A stretch of 64,000 bases of DNA from contig PCUW01000054.1 in NCBI GenBank assembly GCA_002787775.1, positions 90,227 through 154,226 on the forward strand, in the 5' to 3' direction. This document shows positions 41,960 to 50,897 of this stretch, piece after piece (position 1 is the first letter of the stretch; every line of letters starts with the position of its first letter). The position numbers and the translations under genes are program-made. The notes beneath the pieces are model-generated. The model had not been told where the DNA came from. It ran no database searches and saw nothing but the letters and a program-made list of their open reading frames with translations. The stretch comes from Bdellovibrionales bacterium CG12_big_fil_rev_8_21_14_0_65_38_15. Lineage in GTDB: Bacteria > Bdellovibrionota > Bacteriovoracia > Bacteriovoracales > Bacteriovoracaceae.

Positions 41960-43447
41960 ATGTCTTCAAATTTCCAAAAAAAGTCCACGAATGTGTTTTT
42001 AACACTTTTCATTGGATTCATTGTTATTTCATTTATGTTTACTGGTTATGAGTCAATGAAAGGACAACCAGACACAGTTGCCTCAGTTGATGGTCAAAAC
42101 ATTAGCTTTCGCGAGTATCAATCTGAGTTTAATCGTCAGATAGAATTTTATTCTCAATTTGTTTCTGGTGGACAAGCTCTTTCGAGTAAGCAAATCAAAG
42201 ACTTTAATATTAAACAAAATGCTTTAAAAAGCTTAATCAATAATCGCCTCTCTTCAACTCTTGGACAAAAACTTGGTGTTGTTGTTCCTAGTGAGGAAAT
42301 TAAGCAGTCTATTAAGCAGCAAGAGTTTTTCCAAACGAACGGCCAATTTGATATAAGCAAATATAAAGCGATCCTTCGCGCCAACCAGCTTTCACCTTCT
42401 GATTATGAAAATAATGTTGAACGTGAACTTATCTCCTCTAAAACAACAACAATTTTAGGGAAGTACCCTGTTTCAAAAAATTTCCTGTCTGATATTGATG
42501 GGTTTAAACAACAAAAGAAGAAAGCTGATATTGTACGTTTGTCTAAGGATGAGCTTTCAAAAATGGTTGAGATTTCAAATAAAGAAACTCAAGCCTACCT
42601 TTCAGACGTAACCAATATGGAAAGAGTTAAGTCTTTATTCAGTGAGAGAAAACCGAATCTTGATCAACAAGAAACTGTCGAAGCTAGACATATTCTTGTT
42701 AGACCAGGAGATAAGGAGTCTGATGCAGACTTACTTAAAAGAATTCAACAGATCGCAAACCAAACTACAGCTAAAAACTTTTCAGCAATGGCAAAAAAGT
42801 TTACTGAAGAGCCAGGCGGTAAAGAGAAAGGCGGAAGTCTTGGAAGCTTTACTAGAGGTCGAATGGTTCCTGCATTTGAAGAAGCTGCTTTTAACCTTCC
42901 TGTAGGTCAGGTCTCCAAGCCAATAAAAACGGATTTTGGTTACCACTTAATTTTAGTTGAAGCTAAAAAAGCGAAAAAAGAAGCTACATTAGTAGAACAT
43001 CAAAATGCTATTGCTAGCGAATTATTAAGGTCTTCTAAAACAGAAGAGGCCAAGGCACTTGTTCAACAAATTGCAGATGAAGCTCAAAAAGCCCTAGAAA
43101 CTAACTCAAAGTCGAAACTCACAGCACTTCAAAAGAAATATAAACTTAATTTTGAAACAGATATCGAAATTAATCGCTATGACGGATCTAAGGGACAAGT
43201 CTTTCTAGAAACGGCTCAGTTAAATAAAGTTTTTGCTAACAAAGGTTCATCTCTAGAGCGATTTGAAACTGCTGCTTATATCACTTTAGTCAAAACTGGT
43301 CCCTTAACTGTTACTGGAACTGATAAAAAAACTGAAGACACTTCAAAAAGTACGAGCAGTGCTTACTCTAATAAAATGCGCCAAGACATGATTGCTAAGC
43401 TTGGTGAAGCAGTAAGTGTGAAAGTTTTTGAAGGCAGGATTCCATAA
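41960..43447 (+). CDS. ppiD: PpiD/SurA-type peptidyl-prolyl isomerase
   Basis: From ATG 41960 (GAAGGAG upstream) it encodes 495 residues. One N-terminal membrane helix anchors it in the inner membrane (VFLTLFIGFIVISFMFTGY), a SurA_N-like chaperone region follows (ASVDGQNISFREYQSEFNRQ), and a parvulin domain lies at about 235-335 (EARHILVRPGDKESDAD, FSAMAKKFTEEPGG, GSLGSFTRGRMVPAFEEAAF, FGYHLILVE). It should assist folding of exported proteins at the Sec exit. PpiD is favoured over SurA because of the anchor. Confidence 0.85.
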   Translation: MSSNFQKKSTNVFLTLFIGFIVISFMFTGYESMKGQPDTVASVDGQNISFREYQSEFNRQIEFYSQFVSGGQALSSKQIKDFNIKQNALKSLINNRLSSTLGQKLGVVVPSEEIKQSIKQQEFFQTNGQFDISKYKAILRANQLSPSDYENNVERELISSKTTTILGKYPVSKNFLSDIDGFKQQKKKADIVRLSKDELSKMVEISNKETQAYLSDVTNMERVKSLFSERKPNLDQQETVEARHILVRPGDKESDADLLKRIQQIANQTTAKNFSAMAKKFTEEPGGKEKGGSLGSFTRGRMVPAFEEAAFNLPVGQVSKPIKTDFGYHLILVEAKKAKKEATLVEHQNAIASELLRSSKTEEAKALVQQIADEAQKALETNSKSKLTALQKKYKLNFETDIEINRYDGSKGQVFLETAQLNKVFANKGSSLERFETAAYITLVKTGPLTVTGTDKKTEDTSKSTSSAYSNKMRQDMIAKLGEAVSVKVFEGRIP

Positions 43448-43451
43448 TTTT

Positions 43452-43682
43452 ATGGCCGATAAAAATGCCAAATATGACCAAAATATTGATGGTCAATTCT
43501 ATGTTGATGATCAGTGCATAGCCTGCGATGCATGCGTTTTTGAAGCTCCAGGCTTTTTTGTTATGAATGATGATGATGGGCATGCTTACGTTGCGAAACA
43601 GCCCTCTAATGAGGCTGAATTGGAAAAATGTATAACCGCTAAGGATGCCTGCCCTGTTGAAGCAATTGGAAATGATGGATAA
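43452..43682 (+). CDS. Ferredoxin, single [4Fe-4S] cluster
   Basis: From ATG 43452 it encodes 76 residues. The ligand pattern is CIACDAC followed about 45 residues later by CPVEAI, a one-cluster ferredoxin of the bacterial 4Fe-4S or 3Fe-4S type; the other CxxC typical of 2[4Fe-4S] forms is absent. Acidic overall. It begins 5 nt after the ppiD stop and ends at a strong bidirectional terminator. Physiological partner unknown. Confidence 0.9.
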   Translation: MADKNAKYDQNIDGQFYVDDQCIACDACVFEAPGFFVMNDDDGHAYVAKQPSNEAELEKCITAKDACPVEAIGNDG

Positions 43683-43685
43683 AAA

Positions 43686-43714
43686 AAGCCCTTCTTAGTG
43701 AAGGGCTTTTTTTT
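43686..43714. terminator. Bidirectional terminator between ferredoxin and flgE
   Basis: AAGCCCTTC / GAAGGGCTT arms around TTAGT, with T8 on the plus side and A7 before it, so it stops ppiD-ferredoxin transcripts on the plus strand and the flagellar operon on the minus strand. Confidence 0.92.
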
Positions 43715-43734
43715 AAGCAAATTGACTTAACTTA

Positions 43735-45015
43735 TTAACGTTTAATATTAAGAACTTCTTGAAGCATCTGATCTGCTGTCGTAAGCGTTCTAGAGTTAGC
43801 CTGGAAGTTTCTTTGTGATGTCATTAGACCAACGAACTCATTAGCAATATCAACGTTTGAAAGCTCAAGAGACTTGGCTAAAACATCTCCACGACCTGAC
43901 TCACCTGGTTTACCAATAGCTGCCTGTCCAGAGTTTTTAGATTCTTTATAAAGGTTTTTACCAACCTTAAACAGACCTTCGTTGTTTTCAAACTTGGCAA
44001 TTGCCATTTGTGAGATATCTCTTGAAACACCATTGTCATAAACAGCAGATAAAACACCATCATCATTGAATGAAAGTGAAGCAAGTGTACCTGCAGAGTG
44101 ACCATCTTGAGTGTGACGATTGATATTTGAATCGGAACCGTACTGAGTTGAAGCATCAAGACCCGTTCCACCTTCTGATAATGCTTTACCAAAATCAAAA
44201 GCAATGACCTGACCTTGAGCGGCGCCTTTATTGAAATTAAAGGCATTGTTATCACTAATCTCTTCTTGAAGAACACCTTTATCATTGAAGTTTAATGTAC
44301 CAGAAGCTTGCTCATACATTTTGCCTTCTACTCCACCCTCGGCATCTTTACCGTCAACGAGAGCGCGGTATTTCCACTGATTATTTCCGACTTTGTTATA
44401 AGCAAGAGTAACAAGACGAGCTGTACCGATATTATCGTAAACAGTCATTGTATGAGTGAAGTTTGCAGTCTTCTCTGGTTTTTCAAGGTTAAATTCTAAA
44501 ATATCAGCACGAGAGTCGATATTCATATTTACTTTAACTTCTTTAGTGCCTTGAGCTGGAATCGTTGTACTACCAAGCTTGATTGGTTCTTGCTTGTTTG
44601 TAATCTTTCCTGACTCGTCAGCGATAAAGCCTGTGACTTTATATCCGTCAGAGTTAACAAGTTCGCCTTCTTTATTAAAATGCATCGAACCATCACGAGT
44701 GTAACCTGAACCGAATGGTGCCTCTACTTTGAAGAAACCGTCACCACTGATTGCCAAGTCAGTAATACTGTCTGTTCTTGTTACGTCACCTTGGTTCATC
44801 ATTGGCTTAATGTGAGCTAAGTGAACACCGGCACCAAATTGGTCACCGCCATCAATCCCTTTCAAGCTTTTAGCAAGAACATCTTGAAACTCTGCACGTG
44901 ATGATTTGAATCCTGTGGTACCAGCATTGGCAATGTTATCACCGATAACACCCATACCCTGACCAGCTGCATTTAGACCTGAAATACCGATATTAAAAGA
45001 GCGCAAAATTCCCAT
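43735..45015 (-). CDS. flgE: Flagellar hook protein FlgE
   Basis: A 426-residue axial protein. The N-terminal rod signature SFNIGISGLNAAGQGMGVIGDNIANAGTTGFKSSRAEF and the C-terminal SNVDIANEFVGLMTSQRNFQANSRTLTTADQMLQEVLN are the conserved flagellar ends; the middle forms the hook surface. Exported by the flagellar type III apparatus and polymerised on the rod with the FlgD cap. Last gene of the minus-strand flagellar run; a sigma-54-like box (45083-45098) lies upstream. SD TAGGAGG precedes the ATG. Confidence 0.96.
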   Translation of the reverse strand: MGILRSFNIGISGLNAAGQGMGVIGDNIANAGTTGFKSSRAEFQDVLAKSLKGIDGGDQFGAGVHLAHIKPMMNQGDVTRTDSITDLAISGDGFFKVEAPFGSGYTRDGSMHFNKEGELVNSDGYKVTGFIADESGKITNKQEPIKLGSTTIPAQGTKEVKVNMNIDSRADILEFNLEKPEKTANFTHTMTVYDNIGTARLVTLAYNKVGNNQWKYRALVDGKDAEGGVEGKMYEQASGTLNFNDKGVLQEEISDNNAFNFNKGAAQGQVIAFDFGKALSEGGTGLDASTQYGSDSNINRHTQDGHSAGTLASLSFNDDGVLSAVYDNGVSRDISQMAIAKFENNEGLFKVGKNLYKESKNSGQAAIGKPGESGRGDVLAKSLELSNVDIANEFVGLMTSQRNFQANSRTLTTADQMLQEVLNIKR

Positions 45016-45082
45016 GTGTCCCTCCTAGACCTCATACGTTTCAAGATAAGTTTTAAACACTACAGGCTTAAAACGAGGCTTC

Positions 45083-45098
45083 CGGAAAGGACCAGCCA
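45083..45098 (-). promoter_or_regulatory. Sigma-54-like element before flgE
   Basis: On the minus strand TGGCTGG-N4-TTCCG matches the -24/-12 consensus except that the -12 GC is CC. It lies about 68 nt before the flgE ATG. The lost G is normally important, so the call is tentative. Confidence 0.25.
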
Positions 45099-45122
45099 CT
45101 TGTCTCTTAAGACGTTAAAAAT

Positions 45123-45536
45123 TTAATTTACAAACAAAGTCGAATCAATTTTCGTAAAAACATTTTCTGCCATATTATCGCGGTCGATGGCCGTAACGAT
45201 CCTGTTATTGGACACGTCCACGATATAAGCAGCTTTACCAGTGATTACTAACGAATCCTGTCCGCCTTTATTTCTTAACATTTCAATAGCACCTTTAAGT
45301 TTTGTAAACTCGCCAGCATCCATTTCTAAATTACGTTCTTTAAGTCTTTTTGCAGCATGAGTTGAAAGACTAATACCTTGCTCAGGTGTCTTTTTTCCTT
45401 CCAGCTGTTCTTGTAACAACCCATCAAATTCACTTTTTCCAGTCGAATCTGTTTTACGATTAACTTCAGCTTCACGATTCCCGCCGATGCGAGAAACGTT
45501 TGGAATGAGCATGTTATTAATCTTTGGATTTGCCAT
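45123..45536 (-). CDS. TIGR02530 family flagellar operon protein
   Basis: Encodes 137 residues. The core LSTHAAKRLKERNLEMDAGEF, KGAIEMLRNKGGQDSLVITGKAAYIVDVSNNRIVTAID matches the conserved family of small proteins found between flgD and flgE in many bacteria. No signal or membrane segment. The role in hook assembly is presumed from position only. Confidence 0.82.
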   Translation of the reverse strand: MANPKINNMLIPNVSRIGGNREAEVNRKTDSTGKSEFDGLLQEQLEGKKTPEQGISLSTHAAKRLKERNLEMDAGEFTKLKGAIEMLRNKGGQDSLVITGKAAYIVDVSNNRIVTAIDRDNMAENVFTKIDSTLFVN

Positions 45537-45550
45537 TTATTTTTTTGCAC

Positions 45551-46411
45551 TTATTGTGCAGCTTCCTTCATTTGAGAATAACTGTTATTGGCTGCCTTTT
45601 TCAATCCGGGCATATTTTGCGCAGCGCCAGTTTTGCCTGTCGGCATTTCAAAACTCATCACGTCTCTAAGGAAAACTTTATTTTTTCCATCAATAGTTAA
45701 AAGCATTTCACCGTTTTCAAAAGAAACAGCACTAACAATACCTGCAGCGCGTGTTTCACCCTTAAATTCTTGTAATTTTTCGTCGTAAGCTTTGACATCA
45801 AAATGATAGGTATCTTTTGGTGCACGAGTACCATCTAATGAAATTCCATCCCAAGCAAGTGTTTGCGATCCACCAGGAACATTTTCTTTTTCGATACGAC
45901 CAATCAATTGATTTTTAGAATCAAAAATTCTAACCGTCATTGCTCTAGCATCTTCAGGTAGGAAGAATGGAAGATTAACTTTATTATCCTCTCCATTATA
46001 ATCAACTGATGTTCCACCAGTAATTGCTCTTTTTCCAAGAAAAGCGGCTCCTTGGAAACGCTCTTGGTTATCGCCACCCTTCGTCAGTTTGGCCATACCA
46101 GTATTCATATTTGTTAATTGTTCTAGTTGTGAGAACTGAGCAAGATCCGCAGCAAATTGCTTTTGATCCATCGGACTCATTGGATCTTGGTTACTCATTT
46201 GAAAAGCCAAAAGCTTCATAAATGAGTCTTTATCCATTTTATTATGATTTTTTGCATCGACGAATTTACTTTCTTCTCTGATACCTGCAACACCATTGAG
46301 CTCGTCACCAATAGATTTAGCACCATTACTTTTAAGCTTATTCGTAGGACTAGCCATCGTGACTTTATTGAACTTATTTGGACCTGAATCTGGACGCCCT
46401 ATTTTAGTCAA
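45551..46411 (-). CDS. flgD: Flagellar hook assembly protein FlgD
   Basis: Encodes 286 residues. The N-terminal export region MDKDSFMKLLAFQMSNQDPMSPMDQKQFAADLAQFSQLEQLTNMN is the clear FlgD signature; a Tudor-like and a fibronectin-like domain (VRIFDSKNQLIGRIEKENVPGGSQTLAWDG...) follow. It caps the growing hook. The N-terminus has an extra 50 residues. Overlaps fliK by 4 nt. Confidence 0.93.
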   Translation of the reverse strand: MTKIGRPDSGPNKFNKVTMASPTNKLKSNGAKSIGDELNGVAGIREESKFVDAKNHNKMDKDSFMKLLAFQMSNQDPMSPMDQKQFAADLAQFSQLEQLTNMNTGMAKLTKGGDNQERFQGAAFLGKRAITGGTSVDYNGEDNKVNLPFFLPEDARAMTVRIFDSKNQLIGRIEKENVPGGSQTLAWDGISLDGTRAPKDTYHFDVKAYDEKLQEFKGETRAAGIVSAVSFENGEMLLTIDGKNKVFLRDVMSFEMPTGKTGAAQNMPGLKKAANNSYSQMKEAAQ

Positions 46412-47682
46412 GCGCTCGCTCCCATACGTTCACGGTACTCTTCCCAAAGAGCTTTTCTGCGCTCTCCACCATTTCGATCTTGGCGTTGACCTTGATGTTG
46501 TCCACCTGATTGAGAAAATTGAGAATCAGATCGACCTTCACTAGATGAATCAGAGAATGATCCTGCACTAGATTTAGAAGAACCACCAATCACTTCAGAT
46601 TGAACAATTTTAAGATCAGCAAGTTTGACACCATTTTGATTTAAAGCTTTAACAAGCTCAACTTCATTTTCGGTGAAGAAGCGATGTCCTTCACCTGCTG
46701 CTGAAATTTTCATATCAACAGAATTTCTCTCAACTCCGCGATTCACATTCAAACGGAACTGTCCGAGTTCATCATGTTTAACTAAAACGTCAAGTTCACC
46801 TTTTGAAGTCAATTGCTGTTGATCAAGATAGTTCACGATCTTTGTAATCACTTCTGAAGATTTAGCAGCATTTGAGCCTGAAAGGTCTAAAGTTGCCTGA
46901 GAGTTCGCTTTCCCAGACATATCTCCCGAAGACTTAGCATTACCAGTAATCGCTTCAGCCAAAATTTGCTGATTTGATTGAGATTCAGGCAAGCTAATAT
47001 CAGTACTATTAGATTCTTTGACTTCGTTAGCATACTTGCTAAACATTGAAGAATTTTTTTCAGCTAATTTAGCATAAGGACTATCTGTAACGACCTGCTT
47101 AGTAGCCATTTCTTTATTTGCTAAAAAGTCATCACCCGATTGAAAAAAGGCTGGTCTTTTAGCATCAGCATTATTTAATTTATTATTTGGATTTAGAGAT
47201 TTTAAATCATTGGCAAAAACCTTTGCTGATTCAAAATCTCCTTCGATAGAGCTCTTTACAAGCTTCGTAACTGATTCAAGTTTTGTTTGAAGACCTTCAA
47301 GGGCAGACTCAATATCAAAAGTTTGATTTTTTGCATTAACAAATTCATCACCTTCAAAGATAAATTCATCTGCATTAGCCACGCCAAGACTTTTAGCATC
47401 AACACCCATCATCTCAAGGAATGATCCAAGAGGAGTGCCCTCTGCAACTTCACTTAATGAGCCTAAAACTTCTTCAATCTTTTCTGAAAGAAATGCTGGA
47501 ACTTCAACGAGGGCTTCACTTAGGCCCTCAGCAGTTTCACCAACAGCAGCTGTTAGATCTGCAAGAATACCTTCAAAGCCTCCACCCAAAGACTCTAGTA
47601 GTCCTTCAGCTGGATTCTCTTGTGCACTAGCTTTAGAAGCTTTGGCACCTTGAAGAATATTTTGTAAACCATTTAACTGCAT
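46408..47682 (-). CDS. fliK: Flagellar hook-length control protein FliK
   Basis: A 424-residue protein, low in conservation as usual for FliK: an acidic, Ala/Ser/Glu-rich N-terminal ruler, then a C-terminal Flg_hook domain (GELDVLVKHDELGQFRLNVNRG...VDMKISAAGEGHRFFTENEVELVKALNQNG), and a Ser/Gln-rich tail. It measures hook length and switches the secretion specificity of FlhB. Position between the MotE-like gene and flgD agrees. Confidence 0.9.
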   Translation of the reverse strand: MQLNGLQNILQGAKASKASAQENPAEGLLESLGGGFEGILADLTAAVGETAEGLSEALVEVPAFLSEKIEEVLGSLSEVAEGTPLGSFLEMMGVDAKSLGVANADEFIFEGDEFVNAKNQTFDIESALEGLQTKLESVTKLVKSSIEGDFESAKVFANDLKSLNPNNKLNNADAKRPAFFQSGDDFLANKEMATKQVVTDSPYAKLAEKNSSMFSKYANEVKESNSTDISLPESQSNQQILAEAITGNAKSSGDMSGKANSQATLDLSGSNAAKSSEVITKIVNYLDQQQLTSKGELDVLVKHDELGQFRLNVNRGVERNSVDMKISAAGEGHRFFTENEVELVKALNQNGVKLADLKIVQSEVIGGSSKSSAGSFSDSSSEGRSDSQFSQSGGQHQGQRQDRNGGERRKALWEEYRERMGASA

Positions 47683-47718
47683 GTCACTCCATTTCGTTTG
47701 AGACTTAGGGCAGCATCC

Positions 47719-48246
47719 CTATCTTTTCATAGTCATGTACTGTTTTTGAAGCCGGGCAGAGATTTCCTTATCCATCAAATTGAATATTTTCGAGACCTTA
47801 GTGGAATCTAATTTTCCTAAAATTTGTATGGAAATATCTGCCTCCTGCACGGAAAGCAGGTCTGCAGCTGTTTTTGGCTTCATACCGGCAATAGAGTCCA
47901 CCATATGTTGAATTCTTTCTTGTTTTTTTCTTTCGTTGTCATCAAGACAAGATAAAAATTTATTTTGTTTTTCTTGAAACGATTTAATGGTTGCTTGAAC
48001 ATCACGATGACTATTCATAAGTTCATCTTCTTTTTTCTTTAATGTAAGCTGGGCATTTCGAAGCTTCTCTTCTTTTTCCATTAACTGTTTTGAAAACTCA
48101 ACAAGGTTGCCATTGCCCATTGCTTCAAGTCGCTTTAAAACCTCAGCTTGAACCTTGTCATGAAATTCACTTTCCGTATAAACTTTATCCTCTGCAAATA
48201 TTGATTGCATACCGATAATCATCATCAAACTTATAAAATATTTCAT
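47719..48246 (-). CDS. MotE-like periplasmic coiled-coil protein
   Basis: Encodes 175 residues with a signal peptide (cleavage at FA-EDK), a coiled coil at about 55-110, and a C-terminal MgtE_N-like part (VDSIAGMKPKTAADLLSVQEADISIQILGKLDSTKVSKIFNLMDKE) as in MotE proteins, the periplasmic chaperone of the MotC stator scaffold in epsilonproteobacteria. Position after fliJ fits. Assignment to MotE is by architecture. Confidence 0.7.
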   Translation of the reverse strand: MKYFISLMMIIGMQSIFAEDKVYTESEFHDKVQAEVLKRLEAMGNGNLVEFSKQLMEKEEKLRNAQLTLKKKEDELMNSHRDVQATIKSFQEKQNKFLSCLDDNERKKQERIQHMVDSIAGMKPKTAADLLSVQEADISIQILGKLDSTKVSKIFNLMDKEISARLQKQYMTMKR

Positions 48247-48692
48247 GATTGATTCTCCCTAGGACGCATCATCAAAATTTCTTCAAGATTAGAAAGTTCT
48301 TTTTTACCAACTTCTTTTTTATATTCTTGAAAATCTTTTTCTTTCATTTTTGTCATTATTTTTGTTTCACCCATAGCAATTTTTAATTCTTCTACTTTCC
48401 TGTCGTACTTGCGTTGAAGGGCTGAAAGTAAGTTTTCAGTTACAACACGATCAGACTTTAAGCCTTGAACCGCCTGTGGGTAGAAGCGAATCATTCGACC
48501 AGTAATTCCATCTTTAGACGTCGATTGTTCTTGTGAGTTGTAATAAACATCAACTTCATTATCAATTTGAACAATACGATCCTTAACTCTTTGGATTTCT
48601 TTTACAATATTACCAAGTTCAGTCTTAACTTTCTTTTCTCGAGCTTCTCTAAGCTTTAAAACAGCGGCTAATTTAAACTTATGCTTTTTCAT
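48243..48692 (-). CDS. fliJ: Flagellar export protein FliJ
   Basis: A 149-residue all-helical coiled coil (KHKFKLAAVLKLREAREKKVKTELG...), the typical FliJ make-up. It is the stalk of the FliHI ATPase. Identified from size, heptads and its place directly after fliI, overlapping by 4 nt at both ends. Confidence 0.9.
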   Translation of the reverse strand: MKKHKFKLAAVLKLREAREKKVKTELGNIVKEIQRVKDRIVQIDNEVDVYYNSQEQSTSKDGITGRMIRFYPQAVQGLKSDRVVTENLLSALQRKYDRKVEELKIAMGETKIMTKMKEKDFQEYKKEVGKKELSNLEEILMMRPRENQS

Positions 48693-50068
48693 TCATCCTC
48701 ACCTTGTCCGCGATTTGGATTAACATGAAGTTCTGCTTTTCTGGCAAGCTCAACCATACGATCATAAAGTTCATCAATTTTTAAATACTGGGCCATACCT
48801 TGTTCTTGGCGAAGAAGGTTCATGAGATCATCATAAATGACTAGGGCTTTATCAACCTTAGGATTCGAACCTCTTGCATAAGCACCAACAGTAATAAGAT
48901 CTTCATTTTCTCGATAGGCGGCCATCAAATCGCGTAAGTGAGAGGCCACAACTCTATGCTCACGAGAAGCGACTTTATTCATTACCCTTGAAAGGCTGGC
49001 AAGAACATCAACCGCTGGGAATTGGTTTCTAGACGCTAATTCACGGCTAAGAATAATGTGTCCATCAGCAATGGCTCGAACAGAGTCAGCGATAGGCTCA
49101 TCCATATCACCGCCTTCAACAAGAACAGTATAAATTCCTGTAATAGATCCACCTGTTGAAATTGTACCAGCACGCTCCATGAGTTTTGGAAGGCGTGCAA
49201 AGACGGAAGGAGTATAGCCTTTAGCGCCTGGTGGCTCACCAGCAGATAAACTAATTTCACGATTGGCCATAGCAAAACGAGTAATAGAATCCATCATCAA
49301 TAAAACATCATTTTGCTTATCTCTAAAGTATTCAGCAACAGTTGTTGCAACGTAAGCGGCTTTCATACGAATAAGTGCAGAAGTATCAGATGTCGCAACG
49401 ATAACGACAGAACGTGCTAATCCCTCAGGACCAAGATCATTTTCAATAAATTCTAAAACTTCTCGGCCACGTTCCCCGATTAGGGCGATAACGTTAATAT
49501 CAGCTGAAGTATTCTTGGCGATCATGCCCAGGGTAACAGACTTACCAACACCTGAACCTGCCATAATAGCAAAACGTTGGCCTTTTCCCGCTGTCATAAA
49601 GGCATTAATAGAATGAATACCAGTATCAAGAGCCTCAGTGATTGGTGGACGCATGAGTGGATTAATTGGTGTCCCGAAAATGCTACGAGATTCTTGCTCT
49701 TCAGATTCAATAGGGCCTTTTCCATCAATTGGTCGACATTGAAAATCGATAACACGCCCAAGTAAAGCTGGAGACAGTTTAATTGAAGTCGTTAACTCTT
49801 TTAAATGAACTCTTGTTTCACTATTAATTCCAGAAATTTCTTCATACGGCATAGCTAGACAGCGATTGCCATTGATGGAGACAACTTCTCCAAAACATCT
49901 ATCACCGAATTCAGTTACAAACTCAACATTACTCCCGATTACGGCACGCGCTAAATTCACTTCATAAAGCATGCCTTTATTGGAGTGAATTTTGCCAATT
50001 TTTTGATATGGAGTTGAATACTCGTAGGCTTTATGTACGTTGCCTAAATCTAGAGTTTGATCACTCAT
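48689..50068 (-). CDS. fliI: Flagellum-specific ATP synthase FliI
   Basis: From ATG 50068 it encodes 459 residues; the in-frame start at 50092 is also possible but overlaps fliH further. Walker A GSGVGKS, Walker B LLMMDSITRFA and the family signature PKLMERAG are present, together with the N-terminal FliI domain. A hexameric AAA ATPase that unfolds exported flagellar substrates. Overlaps fliH by 8 nt and fliJ by 4 nt. Confidence 0.96.
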   Translation of the reverse strand: MSDQTLDLGNVHKAYEYSTPYQKIGKIHSNKGMLYEVNLARAVIGSNVEFVTEFGDRCFGEVVSINGNRCLAMPYEEISGINSETRVHLKELTTSIKLSPALLGRVIDFQCRPIDGKGPIESEEQESRSIFGTPINPLMRPPITEALDTGIHSINAFMTAGKGQRFAIMAGSGVGKSVTLGMIAKNTSADINVIALIGERGREVLEFIENDLGPEGLARSVVIVATSDTSALIRMKAAYVATTVAEYFRDKQNDVLLMMDSITRFAMANREISLSAGEPPGAKGYTPSVFARLPKLMERAGTISTGGSITGIYTVLVEGGDMDEPIADSVRAIADGHIILSRELASRNQFPAVDVLASLSRVMNKVASREHRVVASHLRDLMAAYRENEDLITVGAYARGSNPKVDKALVIYDDLMNLLRQEQGMAQYLKIDELYDRMVELARKAELHVNPNRGQGEDE

Positions 50069-50873
50069 CACTTTCCAACCCAACAGCTTCAAACAAGCGG
50101 TCTAGTTGAATGAACTGCTCTTCAAGAGTTCCATTGATAATGCCATTTTCAGATTCGATAATAAATCCATTGGCTGATACATCTACATCTGCTTCGACTC
50201 TTACATTTTTAAGAGACCCTAATTTACTTTTGACGACTTCCAAGACATCAGGCATCTGTTCAAACTGAGAAGCATTAACCTGAATAAGTAGGTTCTGCTT
50301 TGAACCAAGCTCTGTAATGAGTTTTTCTAGAAGACGTTCGATGTATTTTCCGTCATCTTTAAGCTCACGAAGGATAATCCATTTACTTAAATTTCGAACC
50401 AAACGATAGACTTCATTTTTTTCCTTAGCAAGCAACTCTTCTTTTTCTGCAAGAACGCTTTGGATTAAACCCGTTAAATGATCTAATTTTTCTTCCGTCA
50501 TTTGGCGAGTTTGATCAAAAACTTCGGCCTTTCCTTGCTCAACGCCTTCGTTAAAGCCTTCTTCAAAAGCTTGTTGTTTTAAAAACTCAAGACGCTTTAA
50601 AACTTCATCTTCAACTCGACGCTCACGCTCACTCATCTCTTGAGTCAACATGCCACGATATTCTTTAACAATTGGAGAGATATTAAATCCTGAAGACTCA
50701 GCTCTTTCACGCTCGGCTTTAATAACTTTAGCTTTTTCTGGTGACATAAGTGGATTAGCTTGGCTTAACTCTCTAAAGAGAAATTCAGTAGCGTCGCTCT
50801 CATCAATTTTCCCTTTGGAAAATTCAGTGAAGCTGTAGCTTTTGATCTCTTGATTTGTTTCGCCTTTAGGCAT
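50061..50873 (-). CDS. fliH: Flagellar assembly protein FliH
   Basis: From ATG 50873 it encodes 270 residues; AGAGGAG ends directly before an earlier ATG at 50879, so the second ATG has the right spacing. A coiled-coil middle (residues about 85-145, GVEQGKAEVFDQTRQMTEEKL) and a C-terminal V-ATPase-E-like domain match FliH, the regulator of FliI. N-terminal region variable. Confidence 0.93.
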   Translation of the reverse strand: MPKGETNQEIKSYSFTEFSKGKIDESDATEFLFRELSQANPLMSPEKAKVIKAERERAESSGFNISPIVKEYRGMLTQEMSERERRVEDEVLKRLEFLKQQAFEEGFNEGVEQGKAEVFDQTRQMTEEKLDHLTGLIQSVLAEKEELLAKEKNEVYRLVRNLSKWIILRELKDDGKYIERLLEKLITELGSKQNLLIQVNASQFEQMPDVLEVVKSKLGSLKNVRVEADVDVSANGFIIESENGIINGTLEEQFIQLDRLFEAVGLESDE

Positions 50874-50897
50874 GTCCATCTCCTCTTTCCATCACTA

